From positions 1-64,000 of the forward strand of contig JANTFO010000002.1 of NCBI GenBank assembly GCA_024763365.1: a DNA stretch of 64,000 nt, written 5' to 3'. The stretch comes from Flavobacteriaceae bacterium. GTDB taxonomy: Bacteria; Bacteroidota; Bacteroidia; Flavobacteriales; Flavobacteriaceae. Below, one piece after another: positions 1 to 9,822 of this stretch. The position numbers and the translations under genes were made by a program. Positions within the stretch are counted from its first letter, which is position 1. Each line of letters starts with the position of its first letter. The notes beneath the pieces were generated by a model. It saw only the letters and a program-made list of their open reading frames with translations. It was not told where the DNA came from and did no database searches.

Positions 1-304
1 TTTTTCCATCGGTAAGGTCGTCAATACTTTCCACATTGTTCATACCGTCTATGATGTGCTGCCATGCCGAGCCATCATAATAATAAAATCCCGGGGTGTT
101 GTCGGTTTGGAAAATCATTAAGCCCGTTGCAATGGGGTTAATGGCATCGCGCTGAGATTTTGTCATCCGCGGGATAAGCATTCCTTTGTCGGTGCTTCTT
201 ACTTCAAGCATTGATGAGGCGTCGGGATTGGTGGTTCCGATGCCTACTTGGGCGTAAATGTTTAAAGACAGCACACTTAGTATAAAAAATAGTACTTTTT
301 TCAT
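1..304 (-). CDS. Secreted surface protein with N-terminal GIGTTNP motif (C-terminus outside window)
   Basis: Reverse-strand translation from ATG at 304: MKKVLFFILSVLSLNIYAQVGIGTTNPDASSMLEVRSTDKGMLIPRMTKSQRDAI...; signal peptide plus GIGTTNP..S.LEV motif of Bacteroidetes surface/tail-fibre-like proteins. Runs off the left edge. Confidence 0.8.
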   Translation of the reverse strand, partial: MKKVLFFILSVLSLNIYAQVGIGTTNPDASSMLEVRSTDKGMLIPRMTKSQRDAINPIATGLMIFQTDNTPGFYYYDGSAWQHIIDGMNNVESIDDLTDGK

Positions 305-444
305 AAGTTAAGAATTTTATTATTATAAATACCAAATTTAGGGCATTTCAAGTATAGTATAATTAAAAAAAGGTACTCAATTGGTACTCCTAAAAGAATT
401 TTGTACTTTTAAAATTTTTAAAATAAAATTCAATCAAACAAGTA

Positions 445-2340
445 ATGAAACCTTGGTTAATAATTATTCTATTCTTTAAATTCAGCCTATCTTACTTACC
501 TGTTTTGGGTCAGCAGCAATATGATACGGCTGAAAAAATTTCTGAATTAAAAATAAAATTGACCGATGATAATTTAAAAAAAGAAAAAGGTGACATTTTA
601 CTTCAACTGACAGAATTATATTGGAAAAACAATCCTCAAAAAGCCATTAAAGTCGGAAAAGAAAGTATCGGCTATTTTGAAAAAAACAATCCTAAAAAGC
701 TACCCGATGCACTTATTAATACGGCCATCTCCTTTTATTACAACGGGAATGTAGATTCTACCATTGTGTACACCTTAAAAATCTTTTCACTTAATTCAAA
801 ATATTTATCAACCGAAAAAAAAGGGGTGAGCTATAACCTGCTGTCTGTTGCCTATAAACATAAGAGTGATTATCCTAATTCTTTAGCGTATGGCACAAAA
901 GCGATAGCTACTTTTAGACAAGTAAAAGATAGCCTCCGCCTGGCAGGTGCCCTAGATAATATAGCGTCTACTTATCGATTGATGGGGAATTATGAGCAGG
1001 CTCTTTCTTATTCTTTAGATGGATTGCAAATTTTTGAAAATCAGCAAGACAGTACTGGTATAGCGAGGTGCTTAGCAAATATCAGCACGCTGTATAGCAA
1101 TTTAAAAGATTATAAAAAAAGTAAAGAATACCATCAAAAAACACTCCTTTTTGCACTCAAAATAGAGGATGCTTTCTTTTTGGCTGATACTTATAACAAC
1201 TATGCCGCCATTTTTAACGAAACTAATCAATTGGATTCGGCCTATTTTTATTATCAAAAGGCTTTGAATTTATATCAAAAAGTCAAAAGTCCTACAGGAA
1301 TGGCTACTGTTCAACAGAATCTAGGCGAGTTATACTTAAAACAAGGGGAAGTGCCAAAAAGTATTGCCCATTTAACACAAGCCTACACCCTGTTTCATTC
1401 ACTTTCGCATAATGCCGATCTGGTAGACGCTTGCATTAATTTAGCAGAAGCCTATCAGCAAGCTAATAACTTTGACCAAGCACTTCAATATTACAATCAG
1501 GCTGTGGAGATAAGTCAAAAAATAGGAAATGTTCCTCTACAAAAAAGAGCTTTAAAAGGTAAGCAACAACTACTAATAGAAAATAAGCTTTATAAAGAAG
1601 CATATAGTACACTTCGCAGTTATTACCAATTAAAAGACAGTATTGAGAATGTTGATGTAAAAGAAAAAGTTGCTGAATTGGATAAAAAATACCAAACTGA
1701 AAAAAAAGAAAAGGAAATTGCCCATCTTAAAATAAGTAAACAAAAACAGAAAAATACGTTATATTTTCTTTCAATAGGGATAATTACGCTCTTCTTGTTT
1801 TCGTTTTTTTGGTGGAACTTCTTAAGAAACAAAAGAAAAAGAGAAGCAGCTTACAATAAGTTGAAAGTAATACAAATGCAACAAAATGAAAAGCAACTTA
1901 GAAATGAATTGGAGTTTAAAAATAGAGAATTGGCAACTAAAGTTATCAATATTCAAGAACGAAATAATCTACTTAAAGAATATTTACAAATCATCAATAA
2001 CATCAAAGATAATTCTTGTCAAGATGTGATGCCTGAGCTCAATCATCTAAAACGTGAGATTAAAGCAAAATTGAATTCTAAAAAAGAATGGGATGATTTT
2101 CAATCATATTTTGAACAAGTGAACGCTGATTTTAGTAAAAGTTTGTTTGACATCAATCAAAACTTGACAGAAAATGATTTTCGATTGGCTACACTCTTAA
2201 AACTAGGGATGAATAACCATGAAATTTCCGGGATTTTAAGTATTACAAGTCAAAGCACTAAAAATGCCCTCTATAGGTTAAAAAACAAATTAAAATTAGA
2301 TAAGCATACTTCTCTGAGAAGCTATATTAGAAATTTATAA
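445..2340 (+). CDS. Tetratricopeptide-repeat transcriptional regulator (signal peptide, TPRs, TM helix, coiled coil, LuxR-like HTH)
   Basis: 631 aa ORF with repeated TPR-like units, TM segment NTLYFLSIGIITLFLFSFFWW, and C-terminal LTENDFRLATLLKLGMNNHEISGILSITSQSTKNALYRLKNKL. Confidence 0.85.
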   Translation: MKPWLIIILFFKFSLSYLPVLGQQQYDTAEKISELKIKLTDDNLKKEKGDILLQLTELYWKNNPQKAIKVGKESIGYFEKNNPKKLPDALINTAISFYYNGNVDSTIVYTLKIFSLNSKYLSTEKKGVSYNLLSVAYKHKSDYPNSLAYGTKAIATFRQVKDSLRLAGALDNIASTYRLMGNYEQALSYSLDGLQIFENQQDSTGIARCLANISTLYSNLKDYKKSKEYHQKTLLFALKIEDAFFLADTYNNYAAIFNETNQLDSAYFYYQKALNLYQKVKSPTGMATVQQNLGELYLKQGEVPKSIAHLTQAYTLFHSLSHNADLVDACINLAEAYQQANNFDQALQYYNQAVEISQKIGNVPLQKRALKGKQQLLIENKLYKEAYSTLRSYYQLKDSIENVDVKEKVAELDKKYQTEKKEKEIAHLKISKQKQKNTLYFLSIGIITLFLFSFFWWNFLRNKRKREAAYNKLKVIQMQQNEKQLRNELEFKNRELATKVINIQERNNLLKEYLQIINNIKDNSCQDVMPELNHLKREIKAKLNSKKEWDDFQSYFEQVNADFSKSLFDINQNLTENDFRLATLLKLGMNNHEISGILSITSQSTKNALYRLKNKLKLDKHTSLRSYIRNL

Positions 2341-2505
2341 AGAATCTTTATTTTTTTTAATTAATAAGAAACAAATAAGCTTAATCAGGTTATTTTAATA
2401 AATCTTTTAAATCTCATAACTCAATATCAATATTTCAGGGTTTTTCCTCTTTTTAATATTGCCTTTTTTATAGAACTTTGACATGAGGATTTAAATAAAA
2501 AAATC

Positions 2506-4011
2506 ATGGCCACTTTAGATACAAGTTTATACAATCAAAAAGGCAGTACTTACTTTTACAGTTTTGCCACTTTTCCTTCCGTTAAAATTTATAAGAAATC
2601 TACCGGTAGTTCTTGGAACCAGCACTTACTTTTTGGGGATTTTATACGCATTCTCGATCCTGAGATCGTCCATAACAGGGTGAAAGCCAGAAGTAGGAAT
2701 AAAACCGGCTGGATTCCTGTGGAAGGTATTCAAAAGAACAGAATACTCGAAGTTAATTTTATAGATATCGGTCAAGGTGACGGTTGCCATATCGTCACAC
2801 CGGATGACCAACATATCCTGGTAGATGCCGGAGAATATGACAACATGAACAGGTATCTGTATTGGCGTTTTAACTTGTATCGTAAATACAAACCCCTGCC
2901 CTTTCCATTCCATGTAGTGATCAGCCACTCCGACAAAGACCATTACAAGGGCTTTGAATACATTTTCAAAAACGATAAAATTAAGATTGACAAAATTTTC
3001 CACAATGGAATCGTGGAACGTCCCGGCGAACCTAGTGCTTTCGGTAGCATCAAAGATGGATACATCACTACATTGGTTCAAGATACAGCAGATATGCTAA
3101 AGCTTCTAGAAAATCCCAACAAACGGAAAGGTAAAAACTCCATGTACCTAAAAACACTACATCATGTGTTAAAAAATAATCCCGAGGTGGCATTTAAGAA
3201 TTTGTCCATTGAAGATGAACATTTGATGGCATATAATGAAGGGAATCTGATTGAAGGAAAAAAATTTGAAGTCGACGTATTAGGGCCCATTTTAGAAGAA
3301 AAAAACCATAAAAAGGTGTTGAAATCTATCAATAATGCTGGAAAAGATAAAAACGGTCATTCGGTCCTACTCAAACTAATCTATGACAAAGTTCGCATAT
3401 TGCTCGGTGGAGATATCAATACGGAATTTGGAGAAATGATACAGGATTATTACAAATCCAAAGATCAATCAGATAGGCTGGTTATGGATGTAGCCAAAGC
3501 CTGTCACCATGGAAGTAACCACTTTCACTATGGTTTTTTAGAAACCTTGAATCCCATTGCTACCGTTATTTCTAGTGGCGACAATGAATCTTATGCCCAC
3601 CCAAGGCCCGATGCAATTGGTGCTTTCGGCAAAACCGGATACAGTAAAACACCACTGATATTTAGTACAGAACTGGCACGTTCCAACAAAGAAATCACCA
3701 AATTAACGATTACTAAAATTGCCGATAAATTAGAAAAGATCAAGCAAAACGAAAACACGATCAAGGACTTAGCGGAATCCGTTAACGTATTTACAGAAGA
3801 GATCAAAAAACTGAAGGCAAAGAATAAACAACTCAATAAGGAAGTCAACTCTTATATCACCAAATTTGGCATGATCAACCTAAGGACAGATGGCCAAAAT
3901 ATGATCATCGCACAAAAACTGGAAAAAGAAGCGGCTTATGGTAAATGGGACATTCACCCCTTAACCTATCAGGAAGACACCGGCAGGTTTGAACATGATG
4001 ACACACATTAA
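2506..4011 (+). CDS. MBL-fold metallohydrolase, ComEC/Rec2-like, with N-terminal SH3-like segment and C-terminal coiled coil
   Basis: IDIGQGDGCHIVTPDDQHILVDAG, VISHSDKDHYKGFEYIF and KACHHGSNHF motifs of the ComEC-type MBL fold; upstream GDFIRILDP..NKTGWIP resembles a bacterial SH3; Lys/Glu heptads near the C-terminus. Confidence 0.8.
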   Translation: MATLDTSLYNQKGSTYFYSFATFPSVKIYKKSTGSSWNQHLLFGDFIRILDPEIVHNRVKARSRNKTGWIPVEGIQKNRILEVNFIDIGQGDGCHIVTPDDQHILVDAGEYDNMNRYLYWRFNLYRKYKPLPFPFHVVISHSDKDHYKGFEYIFKNDKIKIDKIFHNGIVERPGEPSAFGSIKDGYITTLVQDTADMLKLLENPNKRKGKNSMYLKTLHHVLKNNPEVAFKNLSIEDEHLMAYNEGNLIEGKKFEVDVLGPILEEKNHKKVLKSINNAGKDKNGHSVLLKLIYDKVRILLGGDINTEFGEMIQDYYKSKDQSDRLVMDVAKACHHGSNHFHYGFLETLNPIATVISSGDNESYAHPRPDAIGAFGKTGYSKTPLIFSTELARSNKEITKLTITKIADKLEKIKQNENTIKDLAESVNVFTEEIKKLKAKNKQLNKEVNSYITKFGMINLRTDGQNMIIAQKLEKEAAYGKWDIHPLTYQEDTGRFEHDDTH

Positions 4012-4020
4012 TATATGAAG

Positions 4021-4053
4021 AGACCTAACAGGTTTTGAAAACCTGTTAGGTCT
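4021..4053. terminator. 33-nt perfect palindrome, probable bidirectional terminator
   Basis: AGACCTAACAGGTTTT-G-AAAACCTGTTAGGTCT, 16-bp arms, between convergent genes. Confidence 0.75.
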
Positions 4054-4056
4054 TGA

Positions 4057-4977
4057 CTATTTTTTGACTTTGATAAAGTATTCTTTTCGTGAATCATTGT
4101 TCAGATGATCTTCGCGAAGCCAAGGGTTGAGGATTTTCAATTCTTTGTAATTCATATCAAACTTTTGCGCAAAATTATTCATGTCGTTAATGACCGAATC
4201 TACCCTGACCAAATGATACTGATGTGGTTCATACAAGTCACTTTTGTCAAATTGGAAACCATATTTATGGGGGTGTGACAAGATCTCTTTAATGGCTAAA
4301 ATCCTTGGAATATATCGAGAAGTCTCCGTTCCCAACAAGAGGTCGTAATAGTTATCCACTTCTTGCTCCTCTAAGCGTTTGCCTATTCCGTTATTTCCTG
4401 CATTGTATGCTGCAGCGGCCATAGTCCAGGATCCAAATTTCTCTTTAGATTCCAAGAGATATTGACAAGCCACCTCTGTGGATTTTTCTATATGATAACG
4501 TTCATCCACATTATCGTTAATTTCCAAGCCATGTTCACGTCCGGTAGCTTTCATAATCTGCCAAATGCCTTTAGCACCGGCAGGGGAGGTAACATGTTGG
4601 AGCCCACTCTCGGCAACTGCAAGGTATTTAAAGTCATCAGGAACATTGTATCTCGCTAATATAGGTTCAATAATAGAAAAATACTTATGTGCCCTTTTAA
4701 ACATTAATAGACCATTAGATTGCCAATATGTATTGACTAACAATTCGCGGTCTATCCGCTCTCTGATATCCTGTTTGTCCAAAGGAGCAGGTTCCCCTGC
4801 AAAATCCATTCTCTTGGGTAGTTTCAAGGCTTTGATTTCATAAGTCTTGGCCGTGTTCTTATCCGGGTCATTGACAGGATTATCTCCTTTATCATCAATC
4901 TCCAGCGTACTAACCAAAAATGCAGACATAGCCAACAAACTCAAAATGATAAGGATATGATATCTTTTGTTATTCAT
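4057..4977 (-). CDS. Lytic transglycosylase (SLT/MltD-like)
   Basis: AVAESGLQHVTSPAGAKGIWQIMKATGREHGL...AAAAYNAGNNGI, Goose-type/SLT catalytic motifs. Confidence 0.88.
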   Translation of the reverse strand: MNNKRYHILIILSLLAMSAFLVSTLEIDDKGDNPVNDPDKNTAKTYEIKALKLPKRMDFAGEPAPLDKQDIRERIDRELLVNTYWQSNGLLMFKRAHKYFSIIEPILARYNVPDDFKYLAVAESGLQHVTSPAGAKGIWQIMKATGREHGLEINDNVDERYHIEKSTEVACQYLLESKEKFGSWTMAAAAYNAGNNGIGKRLEEQEVDNYYDLLLGTETSRYIPRILAIKEILSHPHKYGFQFDKSDLYEPHQYHLVRVDSVINDMNNFAQKFDMNYKELKILNPWLREDHLNNDSRKEYFIKVKK

Positions 4978-4994
4978 CTTATTATATTTTACAA

Positions 4995-5534
4995 TTAAAA
5001 TGGGGATTTAAATGTTCCAAACTCTATACCTTGCGCATCCTTTTCGGAGATGATGGGTTCTGTAACATTCCAATTTATATTGAGGTCTTTATCATTCCAT
5101 AAGATTGTAGCATCAGATTCAGGATGGTAGAAATTAGAACACTTGTAAGATAAAATCGTCTGATCGGCTAAACTCACAAATCCATGGGCAAAACCTTTGG
5201 GAATAAACAACTGCTTCTTATTCTCCGCAGAAAGCAACACACTGACATATTCACCATAAGTCGGTGATTTATGTCTCAAATCTACCGCAATATCCAACAC
5301 ACTGCCATGGACAACACGTACCAACTTGTCCTGTGCATGGGGTGGCTTTTGAAAATGCAAACCTCTTATCACATTTTTAGCAGATTGTGACTCGTTATCC
5401 TGAACAAAGTCAACATTGATAAATTCTTCCCAAGCCAAACGGTTATAAGTCTCCATAAAATAGCCTCTGTTATCTGTAAAAACACGTGGTGTGAATATTA
5501 ACAAACCCTTTATTTTAGTTGATTCTATTTGCAT
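4995..5534 (-). CDS. rfbC: dTDP-4-dehydrorhamnose 3,5-epimerase
   Basis: FTDNRGYFMETYNR, VIRGLHFQKPPHAQDKLVRVVHGSVLDIAVDLR, IPKGFAHGFVSL. Confidence 0.95.
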   Translation of the reverse strand: MQIESTKIKGLLIFTPRVFTDNRGYFMETYNRLAWEEFINVDFVQDNESQSAKNVIRGLHFQKPPHAQDKLVRVVHGSVLDIAVDLRHKSPTYGEYVSVLLSAENKKQLFIPKGFAHGFVSLADQTILSYKCSNFYHPESDATILWNDKDLNINWNVTEPIISEKDAQGIEFGTFKSPF

Positions 5535-5552
5535 ACTTTCCCTTGTTTGATT

Positions 5553-6209
5553 TTATAGAATATCCTGCAATATAGCATTAATTTTTTTGGCTTTTGTCAA
5601 GATCATTACATGCGTACCACCGGGAATCCATATACAGTTATGAATATTTTTTGCCGGAAATATAAAGTCATTATCGCCATGAATATGGATCACATCAGGG
5701 TCCGGCTCTGTCCTGTCCCAATTCACTATGGTATGGATAGCCCAAGGTAAATATAATGAATCACGCATACTCAAGAATTTCTTGTACAATTCAAGCCTTT
5801 TTTTAATTGCGGAATGGAAAGCATACTTTTCATAATGTTCCATATTAGCAAGGAGGCTCGTAGGTAATATTTTATGAGCCCCTGTTTTTTGGGCAAAACG
5901 CATCCTAAGTGGCATTTCCCCTTTTGTCTTAACAGAAGAAATAATGATTACCTTTTCCGGGTCACAGATAGCTTTCATTTCCTGCACCATCACCCCACCG
6001 AAAGACACGCCGACCAATATCGGATTTTTATGATGAATCTGCGCACACATACGGGTAGCATATTCCCTTAAACTTTCTGACTTATCCAAAGGCACCAACC
6101 ACTCCAATCTGTGCACTTGGTATTTGTCAGGCACCTGTATATAATCAAAAATACTGGAGTTGGCCGCCATACCCGGCACGAAGTAGATATGTTTTTTGGG
6201 CTTTGTCAT
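5553..6209 (-). CDS. Alpha/beta hydrolase
   Basis: VGVSFGGVMVQEM nucleophile elbow and C-terminal IHGDND...GGTHVM. Confidence 0.8.
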   Translation of the reverse strand: MTKPKKHIYFVPGMAANSSIFDYIQVPDKYQVHRLEWLVPLDKSESLREYATRMCAQIHHKNPILVGVSFGGVMVQEMKAICDPEKVIIISSVKTKGEMPLRMRFAQKTGAHKILPTSLLANMEHYEKYAFHSAIKKRLELYKKFLSMRDSLYLPWAIHTIVNWDRTEPDPDVIHIHGDNDFIFPAKNIHNCIWIPGGTHVMILTKAKKINAILQDIL

Positions 6210-6218
6210 AGGACAAAG

Positions 6219-7538
6219 TTAGGGGTTTGTATGGACTAAAACCACCCCATCCGTATCAATTTTTGTTAATTTTTGTTTGGTGATCGTGTTGACCAAATCT
6301 GCCTGATAAGGCCTCTTAACTTTTACGTAGTTTTCAGTAAATCCATACATCACGTCTCCTTTTTGTTCGGCTTCCCACAAAATAGTTTTTTCTTTACCCA
6401 ACTGGCTTTCGTAAAAAACCCGCCTTTTCTTTACAGATAAGGCACGAAGCATCTTACTGCGTTTGCTCCTTACCACTTTAGGAACTACTCCCTGCATTTC
6501 TTCTGCTTCTGTTCCGGGCCGTTCGGAATAAGTAAATACATGTAAATAAGAAATGGGCAACTCATTCAGGTAATGGTAGGTCTCTAAAAATAGTTCGTCT
6601 GTTTCTCCCGGAAAACCAACGATCACATCCGCGCCGATGCAAGCATCGGGTAAATGTTCGTGAATTTGTGTCACTTTATGGGTATACAACTCCCGTTTGT
6701 AGCGGCGTTTCATCAGCTTTAAAATAGTATCACTACCGGATTGTAAAGGAATATGAAAATGTGGTACGATCTTGTTGGATTGAGCAATCCAGGGAATCAT
6801 CTCATCCACTAGCAGGTTGGGCTCGATAGACGAAATCCGTAATCTTTCCAAACCTTCCACCTCGTCTAAAGCTTTAAGCAGGTCAAAGAAGGTATGTTCG
6901 TGTTTTTTATTACCTAACTCCCCTTTACCATAGTCGCCAATATTGACTCCTGTGAGGACGATTTCTTTTCGACCTTGGGCTACTATTTCATGAGCATTTT
7001 TTACTACATTATCCAGCGTATCACTTCGGGAGATACCACGTGCTTGCGGTATAGTACAATAGGTACAGACATAGTCACAACCATCCTGGATCTTGAGAAA
7101 GGCACGGGTACGTTCGCCAATAGAGTAAGCACTTTCAAAATTCTGCACCTCATCAATCTCACAAGCATGAATTTCGGCCACTTCTTTCTTTTGCAGATTG
7201 TTTACAAAGTCAGTGATAGAAAACTTTTCATGAGCCCCTAAAACCAAATCTACATTATCCACTTGGGCAATTTCCTCCGGCCGCAATTGAGCATAGCAAC
7301 CTATGGCAATGATAAAGGCGTCCGGATTGTTTTTATATGCTTGTTTTACAATCGTCTTAAACTTTTTATCCGCATTATCGGTTACCGAGCAGGTATTGAT
7401 CACATAAATATCTGCGGCTTCGTCAAAGTTTACCGTTTGGTAGGTTTTTTTCTGAAACTGCTGGCTTATAGTTGCTGTCTCGGAAAAATTCAGCTTGCAA
7501 CCCAGCGTATAAAAAGCGACTGTAGGATTTTTAGTCAT
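6219..7538 (-). CDS. mtaB: tRNA (N6-threonylcarbamoyladenosine(37)-C2)-methylthiotransferase MtaB
   Basis: TLGCKLNFSET, radical-SAM CDYVCTYCTIPQARG, TGVNIGDYG; MtaB/YqeV type. Confidence 0.93.
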   Translation of the reverse strand: MTKNPTVAFYTLGCKLNFSETATISQQFQKKTYQTVNFDEAADIYVINTCSVTDNADKKFKTIVKQAYKNNPDAFIIAIGCYAQLRPEEIAQVDNVDLVLGAHEKFSITDFVNNLQKKEVAEIHACEIDEVQNFESAYSIGERTRAFLKIQDGCDYVCTYCTIPQARGISRSDTLDNVVKNAHEIVAQGRKEIVLTGVNIGDYGKGELGNKKHEHTFFDLLKALDEVEGLERLRISSIEPNLLVDEMIPWIAQSNKIVPHFHIPLQSGSDTILKLMKRRYKRELYTHKVTQIHEHLPDACIGADVIVGFPGETDELFLETYHYLNELPISYLHVFTYSERPGTEAEEMQGVVPKVVRSKRSKMLRALSVKKRRVFYESQLGKEKTILWEAEQKGDVMYGFTENYVKVKRPYQADLVNTITKQKLTKIDTDGVVLVHTNP

Positions 7539-7604
7539 GGTTTGTTTTTAGCGGAGCAAATTTAAAGGAATAAATTGATTTATAACATTTTAATGTTAAG
7601 CTAT

Positions 7605-8138
7605 TTATCCCAAAAAACTAAAACCCGTCCCGCCATATTTTCGAATCTCTTTAAAATTGAGATGTTTTGAGAAATCGTATTGGGAAGTGTGTTCTAAAAT
7701 GAATAATCCATTTTCGACAATCAATTCTTTGCTAAATATAAGATCGATCAACTGAGTTAAGTGTTCTATAGAAAGATCATAAGGCGGGTCGGCAAAAATG
7801 AGGTCATATTCTTCAGCAGTCTTGCTTAAGAATTTAAACACATCGCTTTTAATTGTCCGGATGGGTAGATCCAGTTCTTTGGCCGTTTTATTGATATAGC
7901 GGATACAACCAAAATGCGCATCTACTGCCGTAATACTTTTACTGCCTCTGGATGCAAATTCATAGGCTACATTTCCGGTTCCGGAGAAAAGGTCCAAAAC
8001 TTTTAGCTCTTTGATCTCCATACTATTGGCCAATATGTTAAACAAGGCTTCCTTGTGCATATCGGTCGTGGGGCGTACAGGTAAATTTTTAGGCGCCTGC
8101 AGGCGCCTGCCTTTATATTTTCCGGAAATGATTCGCAT
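7605..8138 (-). CDS. rsmD: 16S rRNA (guanine966-N2)-methyltransferase
   Basis: MRIISGKYKGRRLQAP, LDLFSGTGNVAYEFASRG, FADPPYDL. Confidence 0.93.
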   Translation of the reverse strand: MRIISGKYKGRRLQAPKNLPVRPTTDMHKEALFNILANSMEIKELKVLDLFSGTGNVAYEFASRGSKSITAVDAHFGCIRYINKTAKELDLPIRTIKSDVFKFLSKTAEEYDLIFADPPYDLSIEHLTQLIDLIFSKELIVENGLFILEHTSQYDFSKHLNFKEIRKYGGTGFSFLG

Positions 8139-8992
8139 TAGTACAGGTGTAGCAGTTCAAAGAACTCGTGCCGGGCTACCTCCGGATTGTTTTGATAGAA
8201 CTCTTCGGAAACATTGAAATTATCAACTTGAAGAAAGTCAATATTTCGCACATATTTATAAGTAATTTCGTAAAGTGGTGAACCTTCTTCAATATCACCT
8301 AAGAATGTCAAGGTTTGTACATCAGGGTTGAGCATAAGTTGTTCCAAGGCAAACAAGATATAGTAAATAAAATCTTCTCTGGTGTAAAACAAAAAGCTAT
8401 TGTACAATTGTAATTTGCTATAACTGATATAAATGATGTCCAGGCTATTGCCGGAAACGTTCACAAAAAAATGCTTTTCTAATGGGTTTTTATGATACTT
8501 CAAGAGGTTTGAAAGTAACACAGCAGCACTATGTGTAAAAGAAAAATCAGGGTGGACAGTTTTAAAAAAATCATTGACATTTTGAAAGGAGATATACAAG
8601 TTTTTTGATTCATTTTCCAAAACCGGCTCTACTTCTATCATATCATCTTCCAGCACTTTTACCGAATACTTCAAGTAGTCTTCCTGAAATTCTTTATTGT
8701 ACAAAGCCTCCGGAACTAATACAGCCAAACTGTTTTTGTGACATACCTGAACAGATTCAAATGATGCGGAAAGCACTTCATCTTTTTTAAAAACTTCCTG
8801 TACGTAATCTAAAAGTTGTTCGGGTGTTAAAGCACGACTATCAAAAGTATAAGACTTGAGACCTATAACATCTGCCAGGTCTTTATCAAAGATACCATAA
8901 TCCAATCCATTTAAACTTAAATAAATGGACAGATGGCTAATTTCAAAATTTGTTGCCGGGAAATTATTTGTCTGCTTCTTGAGCTGTATCAT
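8138..8992 (-). CDS. DUF3822 family protein
   Basis: Conserved Bacteroidetes neighbour of rsmD; 4-nt-class overlap with rsmD. Start chosen at internal ATG (MIQLKKQTNN); the track ORF starts at 9025. Confidence 0.7.
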   Translation of the reverse strand: MIQLKKQTNNFPATNFEISHLSIYLSLNGLDYGIFDKDLADVIGLKSYTFDSRALTPEQLLDYVQEVFKKDEVLSASFESVQVCHKNSLAVLVPEALYNKEFQEDYLKYSVKVLEDDMIEVEPVLENESKNLYISFQNVNDFFKTVHPDFSFTHSAAVLLSNLLKYHKNPLEKHFFVNVSGNSLDIIYISYSKLQLYNSFLFYTREDFIYYILFALEQLMLNPDVQTLTFLGDIEEGSPLYEITYKYVRNIDFLQVDNFNVSEEFYQNNPEVARHEFFELLHLY

Positions 8993-9695
8993 AAAGTGGC
9001 GGCCAGTTACCACTGTCTTTGACATCTTCCAGGTTACCTACGGAAATATATTCACCTCTAACCTCGTCCACGCCCAACACAGCTTTTTCCTGTTTAATCA
9101 TATTATGGTTTAAACCTTCAAGCACTAAAGCCTTATCTACTCTAGCTTCAAAAACAGGTGTCTTGATACTTGTAGGGCCTTTTTCTACATAACCCGTAGC
9201 CAGCTCGAAATTGGCATCCGTACCGGGCACATGCATCATGTTTTTGTAGTCTACATTTTTAAATTCTCTGGCTACCATAGTCCAGCCCACAGTATCAACT
9301 TTTTTGTATTCTTTAGCTACTTCAACCCCTCTTTCAACGACCATTTTTACCATTTCTCTTTCACTAATCACCGGGAAACTGTCGTTTTCAATAAAACTGA
9401 TCAACTTATTGAAATCATTGGTGTAATCCCCTTTTCCTTTTTTATAGGCTAATTCCGCATCACGTATCACTTTTAACCGGTCAATGACTTTAGCATAGCG
9501 TTTTACCTTTTCATTATTGAATTCTATGTTTCCTACAACGCCTCTATATATTTTATAGCCTAAAAAAATGGCTGCTACAAACAATAAAAGTGAAATGATC
9601 CAATGTACTTTACGAGGCACATATTCCACAATAACTTTTGCTAATAGTAAAAAAAGTAAAATGAGGCCGAGTAAGAGTAAAATAAACTTTAACAT
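8964..9695 (-). CDS. Conserved hypothetical membrane protein
   Basis: 243 aa ORF with two N-terminal TM helices; overlaps the downstream gene, suggesting translational coupling. Confidence 0.75.
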   Translation of the reverse strand: MLKFILLLLGLILLFLLLAKVIVEYVPRKVHWIISLLLFVAAIFLGYKIYRGVVGNIEFNNEKVKRYAKVIDRLKVIRDAELAYKKGKGDYTNDFNKLISFIENDSFPVISEREMVKMVVERGVEVAKEYKKVDTVGWTMVAREFKNVDYKNMMHVPGTDANFELATGYVEKGPTSIKTPVFEARVDKALVLEGLNHNMIKQEKAVLGVDEVRGEYISVGNLEDVKDSGNWPPLYDTAQEADK

Positions 9696-9822
9696 GATGA
9701 ATACGAAATTTAATTGTTACCTCGCAAATTTAAAAAAAAAATTCAGATGTAATTTTATATTTTTCACCAATTTGTATTGTAGAAAAATAAATAATTTATA
9801 AAAATATCTTTCCTTTGCCACT

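Noticed and set aside
1623-1832. Small antisense ORFs throughout (e.g. 1623..1832 -, 2626..3081 -, 4462..4659 +, 48129..48566 +, 55287..55562 -)
   Set aside because: They lie entirely opposite well-supported genes and lack recognisable domains; expected shadow ORFs.
8092-8107. Perfect palindrome GGCGCCTGCAGGCGCC
   Set aside because: Lies inside the conserved KGRRLQAP coding segment of rsmD; codon-level explanation is sufficient.
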